DNA from: Prochlorococcus marinus str. MIT 9302
GTDB lineage: Bacteria > Cyanobacteriota > Cyanobacteriia > PCC-6307 > Cyanobiaceae
Direction: 5' to 3'
NCBI RefSeq assembly: GCF_000759975.1
Contig: NZ_JNAM01000006.1
Coordinates: 124,001-188,000, forward strand
DNA length: 64,000 nt
Below are positions 9,797 to 18,974 of the stretch, in pieces (the first letter of the stretch is position 1; each line of letters starts with the position of its first letter). The notes under the pieces were generated by a model. It did no database searches. It saw only the letters and a program-made list of their open reading frames with translations, and was not told the DNA's origin. A program made the translations under genes and the position numbers.

Positions 9797-10186
9797 TTAT
9801 TTTGGTACAACCTTTGATTGATATTCCTCAGAAGTCATCAAATCAGCAATTGATACTTCTGATTCTGGTTTCAAAATGACTAACCAACCTTCTCCAATCG
9901 GATCATTCTGTAAAAGCTCAGGGTTATCAATAACACTTTCATTTACAGATACTATTTCCCCTGAAAAAGGCAGATAGACTTCCTCAACAGCCTTAACAGA
10001 TTCTATTGTTCCAAATGTCTCACCTTTCTCTAAAGTCTTCCCTTGATCAGCTAACTCAACAAACACAATATCTCCTAATTGATCTATAGCAAATTCACTA
10101 ACTCCAATTTTTAAAAATCCGTTTTCTTCTAACACATATTCATGGGTATCAGCATAGTTAAGGTTGTCTGGAAACTGGTAAGACAT
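9797..10186 (-). CDS. gcvH: Glycine cleavage system H protein
   Basis: 129 residues, the usual length. H-protein shuttles the methylamine from GcvP to GcvT on a lipoyl-lysine. The lipoylation loop is seen as GTIESVKAVEEVYLP (Lys in S-V-K-A-V), preceded by GDIVFVELADQGKTLEKGE and followed by NPELLQNDPIGEGWL. It sits just upstream of gcvP on the same strand and 2 bp after the PLP-lyase gene, so all are probably one transcript. GcvT is encoded separately about 17 kb away. Confidence 0.97.
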   Translation of the reverse strand: MSYQFPDNLNYADTHEYVLEENGFLKIGVSEFAIDQLGDIVFVELADQGKTLEKGETFGTIESVKAVEEVYLPFSGEIVSVNESVIDNPELLQNDPIGEGWLVILKPESEVSIADLMTSEEYQSKVVPK

Positions 10187-10188
10187 AA

Positions 10189-11481
10189 TTAAGTTGATAA
10201 AGAAAGTAGAGAATCCTTTGAAATTAATTTTTCCTCTAATAGTTCAGATAATAATTGAATTAGTGCAATTTTGATGTGAGCTATGTGAGAACCACCTTGA
10301 ACAAAAATATTGTAAGGATCTCTTAGAGGGGCATCGGCGGAAAATTCACTTGTACTTCCTTCAATAAATGTACCTCCTGCCATTAATAATTTTGAATCAT
10401 ATCCATCCATTGATGATGGAAAAACATTAAGAAAAGAATCTACTGGTGAAGAATTTTGAAAAGATTGACAAACTTTTTGTACCAAATCAGGATTATTCAA
10501 TCTTACTGACTGAATAAGATCAGATCTATAAGTTGCTGGCTCTGGCAAAACCTTAAATCCCAAATTTTTAAAAACTGCTGCAACCATATCAGCACCTTTT
10601 AATGATTCGTGAACAATTTGTGGTGCTAAAAACAAACCCTGCAAAATTAATCTTCCTAGTCCAAAATTTATTCCTGCAGATGAACCAATACCTGGTGAGG
10701 TTAATCTAGAACACGCCATCTCAACCAACTCTGCATCTCCTGCAACATATCCACCAGTAGGAACGATTGTCCCTCCCAAATTTTTAATCAATGATCCAGC
10801 AATTATATTTGCCCCTTTAGAAATTGGTTCACTATCTTCAACAAGCTCCCCATAACAGTTATCAACAAAACATATGCAGTTAGGATCAAGAGAGTGAATC
10901 AGACTACAAATTTTCTCTATCTCATGATTCGTAAGAGATTTTCTCCAACTATATCCACAACTTTTTTGTATAAATACTAATTTGCATGAATTTTCTTGAA
11001 AAGAATGAACAATTTTTTCTTCAAAAGAATCAAAATTCTCACAGATATTTATTTGCTTATAGTCAATCTCAAAATCTTTAAGTGAGCCTATACCTACTCC
11101 CCTTATTCCTATCACTTCTTCTAACGTGTCATATGGTTGTCCTGTAAGAGATAACATCACATCTCCAGGCCTAAGAATTCCAAATAAGACAGAACTTATT
11201 GCATGCGTTCCACTTACAAATTGCATCCTCACAGCTGCCTTTTCAGCAAGAAACAATCTTGCAAAAACCGCATCAATTTTTTCTCTAGATATATCACCAT
11301 GACCACTACCAGAAGATTGATTGAAATGACTAGTAGAAACTTTTTCTTCCTTAAAAATTGTCAAAATATTATCTAATTTCTGGAAAACCTGATTGGATCT
11401 TTCTTGAAAAACTTGACTTAAACTCTCTTCTATAGAAAGAACAGCGTTTTCAGCCAGTTTAAAGTTATTGTTTTTTATCAT
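10189..11481 (-). CDS. PLP-dependent lyase of the 'aluminium resistance'/methionine gamma-lyase-like family
   Basis: 430 residues from an ATG. It is a fold-type-I PLP enzyme. SHFNQSSGSGHGDISREKID and FVSGTHAISSVLFGILRPGD are characteristic N-terminal blocks, CFVDNCYGE holds the Asp that contacts the pyridine N, and IAGSLIKNLGG holds the likely PLP-lysine. Proteins of this family are annotated as aluminium-resistance or Cys/Met-type gamma-lyases, but the true substrate is generally unproven. It lies 2 bp from both its neighbours, between an XRE-like gene and gcvH-gcvP, so it may act on an amino acid linked to glycine or one-carbon flux. Confidence 0.85.
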   Translation of the reverse strand: MIKNNNFKLAENAVLSIEESLSQVFQERSNQVFQKLDNILTIFKEEKVSTSHFNQSSGSGHGDISREKIDAVFARLFLAEKAAVRMQFVSGTHAISSVLFGILRPGDVMLSLTGQPYDTLEEVIGIRGVGIGSLKDFEIDYKQINICENFDSFEEKIVHSFQENSCKLVFIQKSCGYSWRKSLTNHEIEKICSLIHSLDPNCICFVDNCYGELVEDSEPISKGANIIAGSLIKNLGGTIVPTGGYVAGDAELVEMACSRLTSPGIGSSAGINFGLGRLILQGLFLAPQIVHESLKGADMVAAVFKNLGFKVLPEPATYRSDLIQSVRLNNPDLVQKVCQSFQNSSPVDSFLNVFPSSMDGYDSKLLMAGGTFIEGSTSEFSADAPLRDPYNIFVQGGSHIAHIKIALIQLLSELLEEKLISKDSLLSLST

Positions 11482-11483
11482 TA

Positions 11484-12197
11484 TTATGAAAAATCATCTT
11501 GATTCTCGGAAGCTAAATCTCTTAATTCTGCGAGGAAAGCATTAGGTCCTCTCCCAGCAAAATAAGAGAGTTTTTTTGAAGCCTCATATAAATCAAGTAG
11601 TTCTCCATCTAATTCTTCTGCTGTATAGTCTCTAATTCCTGCTATTACCTCAGCAAAGCGCTCTCTGCGAGAAGATTTAGTTATAGCATAAGCTTGCATT
11701 ACTTGAATTTTGCATGATCTCCAAGCCTTATTCTGACAAAAATGCACTGATAAGGCATCACTTAAAGCAGAAGCTTCTTCATCTTCTATGTACCAGTCAA
11801 AAGAAGAAGGTAGAGATTTTAATCCTGCAAAAATCTCAAATAACTCTCCTGCCGACAATGGATTACCAGAATCATTTTTTAAGGGTAATGCCGATTCTTG
11901 CAATGATTTCCATAACTCTGGGTGATTACCTTCTAAACGATCCCTGATTTTTTCTATCCCTTGATCAAGTATCGTATTAACTTGAGCTAAAGCAAGAAAA
12001 ACTTCAGGCCCTGGCGAAGATAACTTTCCATTTCTAAGATTGGAGATTTGAGAATTATGTACCTTACCTAAGTCAAGAATTTCAGCAAGTAATGGCAAAA
12101 CCCTATGTGACCAACCATTTCTCTCATGCCAGAGATGAATCAAATGAGCCATAGCTCTTCGACCTCTAATTAATTTATCGCGATACCCGAGACTCAC
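11484..12197 (-). CDS. Unknown protein with an XRE-like helix-turn-helix segment
   Basis: 237 residues, GTG start (an internal Met at residue 16 is an alternative). I do not recognise the whole protein. Residues about 35-73 (LLAEILDLGKVHNSQISNLR, then NGKLSSPGPEVFLALAQVN) resemble the Cro/C1-type pattern L-A-x-x-L-x-(V)-x-x-S-x-I-S-x-x-x-N-G-K-x-x-P-x-x-x-x-x-x-L-A, with a short insert before the recognition helix. The rest is mainly charged helices (for example EVIAGIRDYTAEELDGELL). No membrane segment. It is the first gene of the minus-strand run leading to the PLP lyase and gcvH-gcvP and is divergent from the desaturase gene. A regulatory role is inferred, not shown. Confidence 0.7.
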   Translation of the reverse strand: MSLGYRDKLIRGRRAMAHLIHLWHERNGWSHRVLPLLAEILDLGKVHNSQISNLRNGKLSSPGPEVFLALAQVNTILDQGIEKIRDRLEGNHPELWKSLQESALPLKNDSGNPLSAGELFEIFAGLKSLPSSFDWYIEDEEASALSDALSVHFCQNKAWRSCKIQVMQAYAITKSSRRERFAEVIAGIRDYTAEELDGELLDLYEASKKLSYFAGRGPNAFLAELRDLASENQDDFS

Positions 12198-12204
12198 AGA
12201 TAAT

Positions 12205-12223
12205 TATACTGATCAATAGTATA
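12205..12223. promoter_or_regulatory. Inverted repeat and overlapping -10-like boxes in a divergent promoter region
   Basis: tatact and agtata (12205-12210 and 12218-12223) form an inverted repeat around 7 bp. Each arm reads as a -10-like TATACT on one strand, one facing the desaturase gene and one facing the XRE-like gene. The whole divergent gap is only 75 bp. This could be overlapping divergent promoters or an operator, but A+T richness makes chance matches likely. Confidence 0.35.
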
Positions 12224-12272
12224 GTATGATAATATTACATATCGGTATTTTTGAAAATAGTATTTCAATATT

Positions 12273-13211
12273 ATGAATTCAGTAATTTTCCAAGAAACAG
12301 CAAAATTAAAAAAACCTGTTCCAGCTGAAAAAGTTATAGAACTTTCAGAAAAATTACTGGAACCTTCCAGCCATTCAAAAAAATATCCTCCTAGGCTCCA
12401 TAAAACTTGGGGAACAATTGTTTTCATGGTGGCAATTCATATTCTTTCTCTTATAGCTATACAACCAAAATTTTGGAGTATTCCTGCAGTAGTATCATTA
12501 TTATTTTTTTACTGGTTAACTGCTTGTCTGGGGGTCACTCTTGGATATCACAGGTTGTTATCGCACAGATCGTTTATAGTTCCAAGATGGTTAGAAAGAT
12601 TTTTCGCTACCTGCGGAGCCATTAGTTGCCAACATGGACCTATAGATTGGGTAGGTTTACATAGGCATCACCATTCTTTTTCAGATACTGAAGTAGACCA
12701 TCACAATAGTAAAAAGGGGTTTTGGTGGAGTCACATGGGTTGGATGTTTAAAGACGTTGAAGCACTCAAAACAGTTCCAAAACTAAGTGCAGATTTAATT
12801 AAAGATCCATATTATAGATTTCTAAATAAATATTTTTTATTCTTACAAATTCCTATTGGACTATCTTTGTACGCAATAGGTCAAAAATTAGGAGTTGGAG
12901 GTTGGGATCTAGTCCTTTGGGGAATTCCATTGAGACTTGTGGTGGTTTATCACATAACTTGGCTAGTAAACTCGGCAACACATTGTTGGGGCAAGTCGCC
13001 TTTTGACAGTGGTGATTCTTCCAAAAACAATGCCTGGGTTGCCGCGTTAACATTTGGAGAGGGTTGGCATAATAATCATCATGCATTTCCTAACTCTGCA
13101 AAACAAGGATTATTTAGAGGCCAAATAGATTTAACTTGGGAACATATTAAGATTCTTGCAAAATTTGGTCTTGCAAGAAAAATAAAGTTACCCTCAAGGT
13201 CTTATTATTAA
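12273..13211 (+). CDS. desC: Acyl-lipid delta-9-type fatty acid desaturase
   Basis: 312 residues. It is a membrane di-iron enzyme that puts a first cis double bond into lipid-bound acyl chains using ferredoxin, keeping membranes fluid. The three histidine boxes are present: HRLLSHR (93-99), HRHHH (130-134) and HNNHH near residue 270, with hydrophobic segments at about 48-90 and 172-225. The box spacing and H-R-L-x-x-H-R form fit the stearoyl-CoA/DesC-type subfamily. The regiospecificity and the symbol are inferred from family; the genus carries paralogues. The gene is divergent from the XRE-like gene. Confidence 0.88.
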   Translation: MNSVIFQETAKLKKPVPAEKVIELSEKLLEPSSHSKKYPPRLHKTWGTIVFMVAIHILSLIAIQPKFWSIPAVVSLLFFYWLTACLGVTLGYHRLLSHRSFIVPRWLERFFATCGAISCQHGPIDWVGLHRHHHSFSDTEVDHHNSKKGFWWSHMGWMFKDVEALKTVPKLSADLIKDPYYRFLNKYFLFLQIPIGLSLYAIGQKLGVGGWDLVLWGIPLRLVVVYHITWLVNSATHCWGKSPFDSGDSSKNNAWVAALTFGEGWHNNHHAFPNSAKQGLFRGQIDLTWEHIKILAKFGLARKIKLPSRSYY

Positions 13212-13231
13212 ATATATTGTTCAATATTTTC

Positions 13232-13687
13232 ATGGCTAAAAGAGTACAAGTCGCATTAACTGAATCAATCGCATCGCTCGGTAAAGAAGGTGACCTAGTT
13301 GAAGTAGCACCTGGATATGCAAGAAATTTTCTATTACCTTATGGCAAGGCAATGAATGTCACACCAGCTGTTCTTAAACAAATTGAAAGGAAAAAAGAAA
13401 AAGCAAAAATTGCTGCAGACAAATTAAAGCAAGAAGCTTTAGATTTTCAAACTTCATTATCAACAATAGGTAGATTTACTATTAAAAAACAGGTTGGTGA
13501 AGATGGTGTACTTTTTGGAACTGTTACCAATGGCGATGTCGCCGAAGCAATAGAAGCAGCAACTAAAAAAGAAATTGATAGAAGAAACATCACAGTTCCT
13601 GATATTCATAATTTAGGTTCCTTTACTGCAAAAATAAAATTACATCAAGAAGTAAATGCAGAAGTGAATATTGAAGTAACAAGTTAA
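13232..13687 (+). CDS. rplI: 50S ribosomal protein L9
   Basis: 151 residues from the ATG at 13232; an upstream in-frame TTG at 13217 adds five residues unlike L9, so the ATG is preferred. [20 protein letters not shown] and [18 protein letters not shown] are the L9 signature, followed by the long connecting helix ([17 protein letters not shown]-like, Lys/Ala rich) and the C-terminal rRNA-binding domain. rplI before dnaB is a widespread bacterial order. Confidence 0.96.
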   Translation: MAKRVQVALTESIASLGKEGDLVEVAPGYARNFLLPYGKAMNVTPAVLKQIERKKEKAKIAADKLKQEALDFQTSLSTIGRFTIKKQVGEDGVLFGTVTNGDVAEAIEAATKKEIDRRNITVPDIHNLGSFTAKIKLHQEVNAEVNIEVTS

Positions 13688-13745
13688 TCAATTTGTTGCA
13701 TTATTTTGAAAAGTAGCCAGAGTATATATCTAAGCAATTAAATAT

Positions 13746-15128
13746 ATGGTTTCCGTACCTTTTCCAAATAATGGGCAAAATAAAAACTTTAAAAAAGATT
13801 TTAATAGTGAAAATTCTGGATTAGTACCTCCTCAAAATATTCAAGCTGAGGAAGCTGTTCTTGGAGGCATTCTCCTTGACCCAGACGCGATCGGCAGAAT
13901 TGCAGACTTAATTAAACCTGAAGCTTTTTATATACATGCTCATCAAGAGATTTTTAGAACAGCATTAATGTTGCATACCCAGGGAAAACCAACTGATTTA
14001 ACATCAATGAGTGCATGGTTAGCAGATAATGGATCACTAGAAAAAATTGGAGGGAACAACAAATTAGTAGAGCTAGTAGAAAATGTATCCTCTACAGCTT
14101 CCATAGAACAAGTTGCTAATTTAATTAACGACAAATTCATGCGAAGGCAACTTATCAGATCTGGAAATGAGGTGGTTCAACTAGGTTTTGATCAGACTCA
14201 AGATACTAATGAAGTTTTAGATAAAGCGGAGCAAAAAATATTTGAAATTAGTCAAGAAAAACCTTCAAAAGGTCTAACTCAAGCAGCTGAAATCCTTACA
14301 AGTACTTTCAATGAAATAGAGTCGAGATCGTTAGGAACCTCAGTAGCTGGAATTCCCGTAAATTTTTACGACCTTGATGCGATGACTCAAGGCTTTCAGA
14401 GAAGTGATTTAATAATCGTTGCTGGAAGGCCTTCAATGGGGAAAACTTCAATAGTTCTTAACCTGGCTAAGAATGTTGCGCAATCTCAAGATCTACCTGT
14501 GTGCGTATTTAGCCTTGAAATGAGTAAAGAACAATTGACATATAGATTACTTTCTATGGAAGTTGGAATCGAAAGTGGCAGGCTAAGAACAGGAAGATTA
14601 CAACAAGATGAATGGCCTTTACTTGGAGAAGGTATCAACTCATTGGGTCAATTACCAATATTTATAGATGACAAACCTAACTTAAGTGTTTTAGAAATGA
14701 GATCTCTATGCAGAAGATTAATAGCTGAACAAAAAAAAGAACTTGGATTGATTGTGATTGATTACCTCCAATTGATGGAAGGAACGACCCCGGATAATAG
14801 AGTTCAGGAACTTTCACGGATAACAAGAGGTCTTAAAAGCATGGCCAGAGAATTAAAAGTCCCAGTAGTTGCTTTGTCTCAACTTAGTAGAGGAGTAGAG
14901 TCTAGAACAAATAAAAGACCAATGTTAAGCGATCTAAGAGAATCAGGTTCTATTGAACAAGACGCAGATTTAGTATTAATGATTTATAGAGATGAATACT
15001 ATAATCCAGAGACTGAAGATAGAGGAATAACAGAGATTATAGTCACCAAACATAGAAATGGGCCCGTAGGAACTGTTAAATTATTATTTGAACCTCAATT
15101 TACGAGATTTAGGAATTTAGCTAATTAA
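13746..15128 (+). CDS. dnaB: Replicative DNA helicase
   Basis: 460 residues. DnaB is the hexameric 5'-3' helicase at the replication fork. The N-terminal domain (VPPQNIQAEEAVLGGILLDP onward) is followed by the RecA-like motor with Walker A GRPSMGKTS, Walker B LGLIVIDYLQLMEG, and QLSRGVESR-x-x-K-R-P-M-L-S-D-L-R-E-S-G-x-I-E-Q-D-A-D (DnaB signature). Length shows there is no intein, unlike some cyanobacterial DnaB proteins. It lies 58 bp after rplI and 12 bp before mnmG. Confidence 0.97.
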   Translation: MVSVPFPNNGQNKNFKKDFNSENSGLVPPQNIQAEEAVLGGILLDPDAIGRIADLIKPEAFYIHAHQEIFRTALMLHTQGKPTDLTSMSAWLADNGSLEKIGGNNKLVELVENVSSTASIEQVANLINDKFMRRQLIRSGNEVVQLGFDQTQDTNEVLDKAEQKIFEISQEKPSKGLTQAAEILTSTFNEIESRSLGTSVAGIPVNFYDLDAMTQGFQRSDLIIVAGRPSMGKTSIVLNLAKNVAQSQDLPVCVFSLEMSKEQLTYRLLSMEVGIESGRLRTGRLQQDEWPLLGEGINSLGQLPIFIDDKPNLSVLEMRSLCRRLIAEQKKELGLIVIDYLQLMEGTTPDNRVQELSRITRGLKSMARELKVPVVALSQLSRGVESRTNKRPMLSDLRESGSIEQDADLVLMIYRDEYYNPETEDRGITEIIVTKHRNGPVGTVKLLFEPQFTRFRNLAN

Positions 15129-15140
15129 ATCGATCCTGAA

Positions 15141-17108
15141 ATGCAAGATCATCAAGCAACAAATGAATCTTTTGACATCATCGTTATTGGAGGAGGACAT
15201 GCAGGATGCGAAGCAGCTATAACAACAGCAAAATTAGGGTTTTCTACAGCCTTATTTACAATCAATTTAGATAGAATTGCTTGGCAACCTTGTAACCCTG
15301 CAGTTGGCGGGCCAGCAAAAAGTCAGTTAGTGCATGAAATTGATGCATTAGGAGGCATTATTGGAAAATTAGCTGATGAGACAGCGATACAAAAAAGAAT
15401 ATTAAATGCAAGTAGAGGTCCTGCTGTATGGGCATTAAGAGCTCAAACAGATAAACGGGAATACTCAAAAAGAATGATCGAAATACTACAAAATACAGAT
15501 AATTTATCTTTAAAAGAAGCAATGATTACTGAACTAGATATCGCAAAAACTGAAGAAATTGGATTGAACTCAAAAAAAATCGTAAAAAAAAGAATAAAGG
15601 GTGTAAAAACATTCTTTGGTAGTTATTATTCAGCGAAATCAGTTATCATCACAGCTGGTACTTTTTTAGAAGGCAAAATATGGATAGGAAATAAATCAAT
15701 GTCAGCTGGTAGATCGGGTGAACAAGCAGCACAAGGTCTTACTCAAAACTTACACGAAATTGGTATCAAAACAGAACGTTTAAAAACAGGAACTCCAGCG
15801 AGAGTTGACAAAAAAAGTATCATTTTTGATGAATTAGATATTCAACCTAGTACTGCAGCCGATAAATATTTTTCGTTTGACCCAGATATTAAAAATAATA
15901 TGCCCCAAGTTAGTTGTCATATCACAAGAACAACTTCTAAAACACATAAACTAATTCGAGACAATTTACATTTAACCCCTATTTACGGAGGTTTTATTGA
16001 TAGTAAGGGGCCAAGATATTGTCCATCTATTGAAGATAAAATAGTTAAATTTGCTGATAAAGAATCTCATCAAATTTTCTTAGAACCAGAAGGAATTAAT
16101 ACCCCTGAAATATATGTTCAAGGATTCTCTACAGGTTTACCAGAAAATATTCAATTAGAACTTTTAAGAACCTTACCTGGATTAAGTGAATGTAAAATGT
16201 TGAGACCAGCATATGCTGTCGAGTATGAATATATTCCTGCAACACAGCTCCAAACATCACTCGAAACGAAAGAAATTGAATATTTATTTAGCGCTGGACA
16301 AATTAATGGCACTACTGGTTATGAAGAAGCAGCAGCACAAGGATTAGTTGCAGGGGTCAATGCGACAAGAAAAATAAACAAAAAAGACCCAATAATCTTC
16401 ACTAGAGAAAGCAGCTATATAGGAACAATGATCAATGATTTAATTAGCAAAGATCTAAAAGAACCATACAGAGTTCTTACTAGTAGAAGTGAATATAGGT
16501 TAACCCTTAGAGGAGATAATGCAGATAGGAGATTAACCCCATTAGGTTATCAAATAGGACTAATTGATGAGAAAAGATGGTCTGCCTATCAAGAAAAAAT
16601 GAAACTCCTCGAGGAAGAGAAATTTAGATTAAATAACACCCGTTTAAAAAATACCGATGAAATATCAAAAAAAATAGAATTAGATACTGGATCAAAAATC
16701 AAAGGCTCAACAACTTTGAAAGAGCTCTTAAAAAGACCAAACTTTCATTATTCAGATCTAATTAAATATAATTTGAATGAAAAAAATCTAGGTTCTTCAA
16801 TACAAGAAGGTGTTGAAATAGATATTAAATACGAGGGTTATCTTAAAAGACAAAAAAACAACATTGAACAAATAGATCGTCAAAGCTGTAAATCTCTTCC
16901 TCAAGAAATAAATTATGAGAAAATAGATACATTATCTTTAGAAGCTAGAGAAAATTTGAATAAGATAAAGCCTAAAAATTTTGGTGATGCTTCAAAAATT
17001 CCTGGAGTAAGCAAAGCTGATTTAACTGCATTACTTGTTTGGCTAAAAATAAGAGAAATAAAGAAAGAAAAGGCAAATATTTTTGTCAAAAAAAAGTTAT
17101 CATCTTAA
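15141..17108 (+). CDS. mnmG: tRNA uridine-5-carboxymethylaminomethyl modification enzyme, FAD subunit
   Basis: 655 residues, full family length. MnmG (GidA), with MnmE, installs the (carboxymethyl)aminomethyl group on wobble U34 of several tRNAs. The FAD site [15 protein letters not shown] (about 14-28), [43 protein letters not shown], and [10 protein letters not shown] are seen, with the C-terminal MnmE-binding helical domain ending in [17 protein letters not shown]. MnmE is not in the window. Confidence 0.97.
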   Translation: MQDHQATNESFDIIVIGGGHAGCEAAITTAKLGFSTALFTINLDRIAWQPCNPAVGGPAKSQLVHEIDALGGIIGKLADETAIQKRILNASRGPAVWALRAQTDKREYSKRMIEILQNTDNLSLKEAMITELDIAKTEEIGLNSKKIVKKRIKGVKTFFGSYYSAKSVIITAGTFLEGKIWIGNKSMSAGRSGEQAAQGLTQNLHEIGIKTERLKTGTPARVDKKSIIFDELDIQPSTAADKYFSFDPDIKNNMPQVSCHITRTTSKTHKLIRDNLHLTPIYGGFIDSKGPRYCPSIEDKIVKFADKESHQIFLEPEGINTPEIYVQGFSTGLPENIQLELLRTLPGLSECKMLRPAYAVEYEYIPATQLQTSLETKEIEYLFSAGQINGTTGYEEAAAQGLVAGVNATRKINKKDPIIFTRESSYIGTMINDLISKDLKEPYRVLTSRSEYRLTLRGDNADRRLTPLGYQIGLIDEKRWSAYQEKMKLLEEEKFRLNNTRLKNTDEISKKIELDTGSKIKGSTTLKELLKRPNFHYSDLIKYNLNEKNLGSSIQEGVEIDIKYEGYLKRQKNNIEQIDRQSCKSLPQEINYEKIDTLSLEARENLNKIKPKNFGDASKIPGVSKADLTALLVWLKIREIKKEKANIFVKKKLSS

Positions 17109-17189
17109 CAGCAATCCGTCAGAGCACTGAATAGTAAACTTTTTAACTCACCAAAAATTTTATGGGAAGAAAAAGCCTCTACTTTTTTA

Positions 17190-17735
17190 GTGAAAAATTC
17201 ATTACCAAAAATATCTGGTCCATGGAAATTAATGCTGCTTGGGGATGGAAGTCCAACTAGACATCTACAGCTTTTAACTAATCAAGAGACGAAAATTAAA
17301 TTAATTTCAATGCAAGTAGATCCTCTATTCATTGAAGAAGGTCCTAAAGAATTAAATCAGTTAAATGGCCCTTTAATTAGAAGACAAGTATGGATTAAAA
17401 ATAATAATAAAAACCTAGCATGGGCTGAAAGTTGGTGGAATGCAGAACAAGTGAATGAAAATTTAAAAGCCAAAGAAGAACCAATTTGGAAGAATTTGAC
17501 ACAAGACAGATCAGAATTGTTTAGAGAAGTTGATCGAATTTCACTTGTTAATTCAAATTGGTTAGAAGATCAATTTTGTTTTAAAGGCCCATTCTGGTCA
17601 AGGAATTATAGGTTTTTTCGAGACAAAAAGCCCCTAACAATTATTAGAGAAGTCTTCAATCCACATTTAGAAAGTTTATTAGGTTATTCAGGAATTAAAG
17701 AATTTACGAAACTATACTCTTCTTCTTCTTCTTGA
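17190..17735 (+). CDS. Chorismate lyase-like protein (DUF98 type)
   Basis: 181 residues from GTG. PWKLMLLGDGSPTRHLQLLT, RRQVWIK, LAWAESWWNA and REVFNPHLESLLGYS match the cyanobacterial DUF98/UbiC-like family. Such proteins are thought to release pyruvate from chorismate to give 4-hydroxybenzoate for plastoquinone; function here is by family. The frame is open for 27 codons upstream of the GTG, back to the mnmG stop, with no ATG, GTG or TTG, yet the segment ILWEEKASTFL looks protein-like, so the true start may be non-canonical. The Ser5 tail overlaps the convergent gene by 24 bp. Confidence 0.8.
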   Translation: MKNSLPKISGPWKLMLLGDGSPTRHLQLLTNQETKIKLISMQVDPLFIEEGPKELNQLNGPLIRRQVWIKNNNKNLAWAESWWNAEQVNENLKAKEEPIWKNLTQDRSELFREVDRISLVNSNWLEDQFCFKGPFWSRNYRFFRDKKPLTIIREVFNPHLESLLGYSGIKEFTKLYSSSSS

Positions 17736-18278
17736 TCTGGGAAGATTTCTTGATTTTGATTGACCTTGTTGAATTAATTTATCTCTTGATATAGGATTCT
17801 CTTTTTCTGAAGCTCTTTGCCATCTTTCAACTTTGAAATCCATTTCATCTGGCCAATCTTCATCATTACTCTCTTTCACATAAGGTAATTTTTTTTGCTC
17901 AGTTTTCTGTAATTTTTTAGGTTGCCTTAAAGATATTGCTTCTAAAAGTCTTTTTGAGTGCGGTTTAGAAGATTGATAAGAATTTGAATCTCTAGTAAAT
18001 GTCTTAATATCGCTGTTATTATCGTAAAAATTATCATCATACCAATCATCATTATCTTCATCAAAAAATAAATCCACTTTTTCAGATACCCATCTCCCTA
18101 CTTTTTTAACACTCTTACTTGTTATTCCTTGAAAATCTGAGTTCCTTCTTTTGCCTGGCCTAGCACCAGATACTCCATCAACGAATTGTCTGCCAGTTTC
18201 AAAAATTTTATCAACTTGTTTATCAACAATATTTCTATCAAAACTATTTCTAAGATTTCTAATTCTCCTTGAATCCAT
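17712..18278 (-). CDS. Conserved hypothetical protein with alternating acidic and basic segments
   Basis: 188 residues from ATG, not assigned to a function. The N-terminus (MDSRRIRNLRNSFDRNIVDK) is basic, followed by RQFVDGVSGARPGKRRNSDF, then a very acidic Asp/Asn/Tyr-rich tract (FFDEDNDDWYDDNFYDN, about 72-88), then a basic C-terminal third ending RSRRRRRV. No membrane segment or catalytic motif is visible. The composition suggests a nucleic-acid- or protein-binding factor with a disordered centre (inference). Its last codons overlap the chorismate-lyase gene tail to tail. Confidence 0.75.
   Translation of the reverse strand: MDSRRIRNLRNSFDRNIVDKQVDKIFETGRQFVDGVSGARPGKRRNSDFQGITSKSVKKVGRWVSEKVDLFFDEDNDDWYDDNFYDNNSDIKTFTRDSNSYQSSKPHSKRLLEAISLRQPKKLQKTEQKKLPYVKESNDEDWPDEMDFKVERWQRASEKENPISRDKLIQQGQSKSRNLPRSRRRRRV
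17718..17732. repeat. (TCT)5 trinucleotide repeat shared by two gene ends
   Basis: Five TCT units code for Ser5 at the very end of the chorismate-lyase-like gene on the plus strand, and for Arg5 (AGA codons) just before the last Val of the convergent hypothetical gene on the minus strand. The unit length of three keeps both frames intact if the repeat expands or contracts. Confidence 0.9.
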
Positions 18279-18361
18279 AAATTATTATGCTTTTTAAAAT
18301 ATAAATTACATTAAAAAAATAAATAATTCCAAATATAGAAACAAAAACACATCTTATATTT

Positions 18362-18889
18362 TTAATCAAACAAAATTAAACACTTTTTATTCCATGATCC
18401 ATTAAAGAAATTTACACAACATTTTTTACAGGCAATATTCTTTATTCTTTTCCTATAGAAAAATTGCTCACCACAATTTTGACAAGTTCCTATGCATTTT
18501 AATTCTCTCCTTTCGATAGGAAATGAATGCCTTACAGAAATTTGAAAATTCTTCTCTTTCTCATTAATTTCATTCATCTTTTCTAAGAAATTTGGACCAT
18601 GTATCTCATTTTTTTTTAATATCCTATCTACCCATACATGAATCATTTCATGACATAAAGTGCTGTTTATTTCACTAGTAGATAATTTACTCAAAATAGG
18701 TTTCGATAAGATAATTTCAGAATCTACAAGACCATTAATTAGTTTTCTTTTATAACAACCAGCAGTAGTTTTTAATCTATTGTCACTCCATCTAACTTTT
18801 ACTAAAGGTTGATTATTAACCGCTAAAGAATTTTCAAAATATTGACTATTAAATTTATGAAATAAAGGTAAAAGAGGAATTACAGGCAT
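18362..18889 (-). CDS. SprT-like zinc metalloprotease-family protein
   Basis: 175 residues. The zincin motif LCHEMIHVW has HExxH at residues 80-84, and HGPNF about 20 residues on supplies the likely third ligand. The C-terminus carries a zinc ribbon: C-x2-C-G-E-Q-F-F-Y-R-K-R then C-x2-C. This is the SprT layout, shared with eukaryotic Spartan, which degrades DNA-protein crosslinks; the bacterial role is not settled. It is about 80 bp from the hypothetical gene before it on the same strand and is divergent from the next plus-strand gene. Confidence 0.87.
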   Translation of the reverse strand: MPVIPLLPLFHKFNSQYFENSLAVNNQPLVKVRWSDNRLKTTAGCYKRKLINGLVDSEIILSKPILSKLSTSEINSTLCHEMIHVWVDRILKKNEIHGPNFLEKMNEINEKEKNFQISVRHSFPIERRELKCIGTCQNCGEQFFYRKRIKNIACKKCCVNFFNGSWNKKCLILFD

Positions 18890-18974
18890 TATGGATTAAA
18901 ATTAGTATTATTTTGACAAAAAAAGCCATCAAAAACGATTTCTTTTCTTAAAGTAATAAAAAACTTAAATCAAC

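Noticed and set aside
9751-9810. Extended gcvP N-terminus from TTG
   Set aside because: Would overlap gcvH by 14 bp, with 20 extra Lys/Asn-rich residues not expected in GcvP; ATG at 9750 is better.
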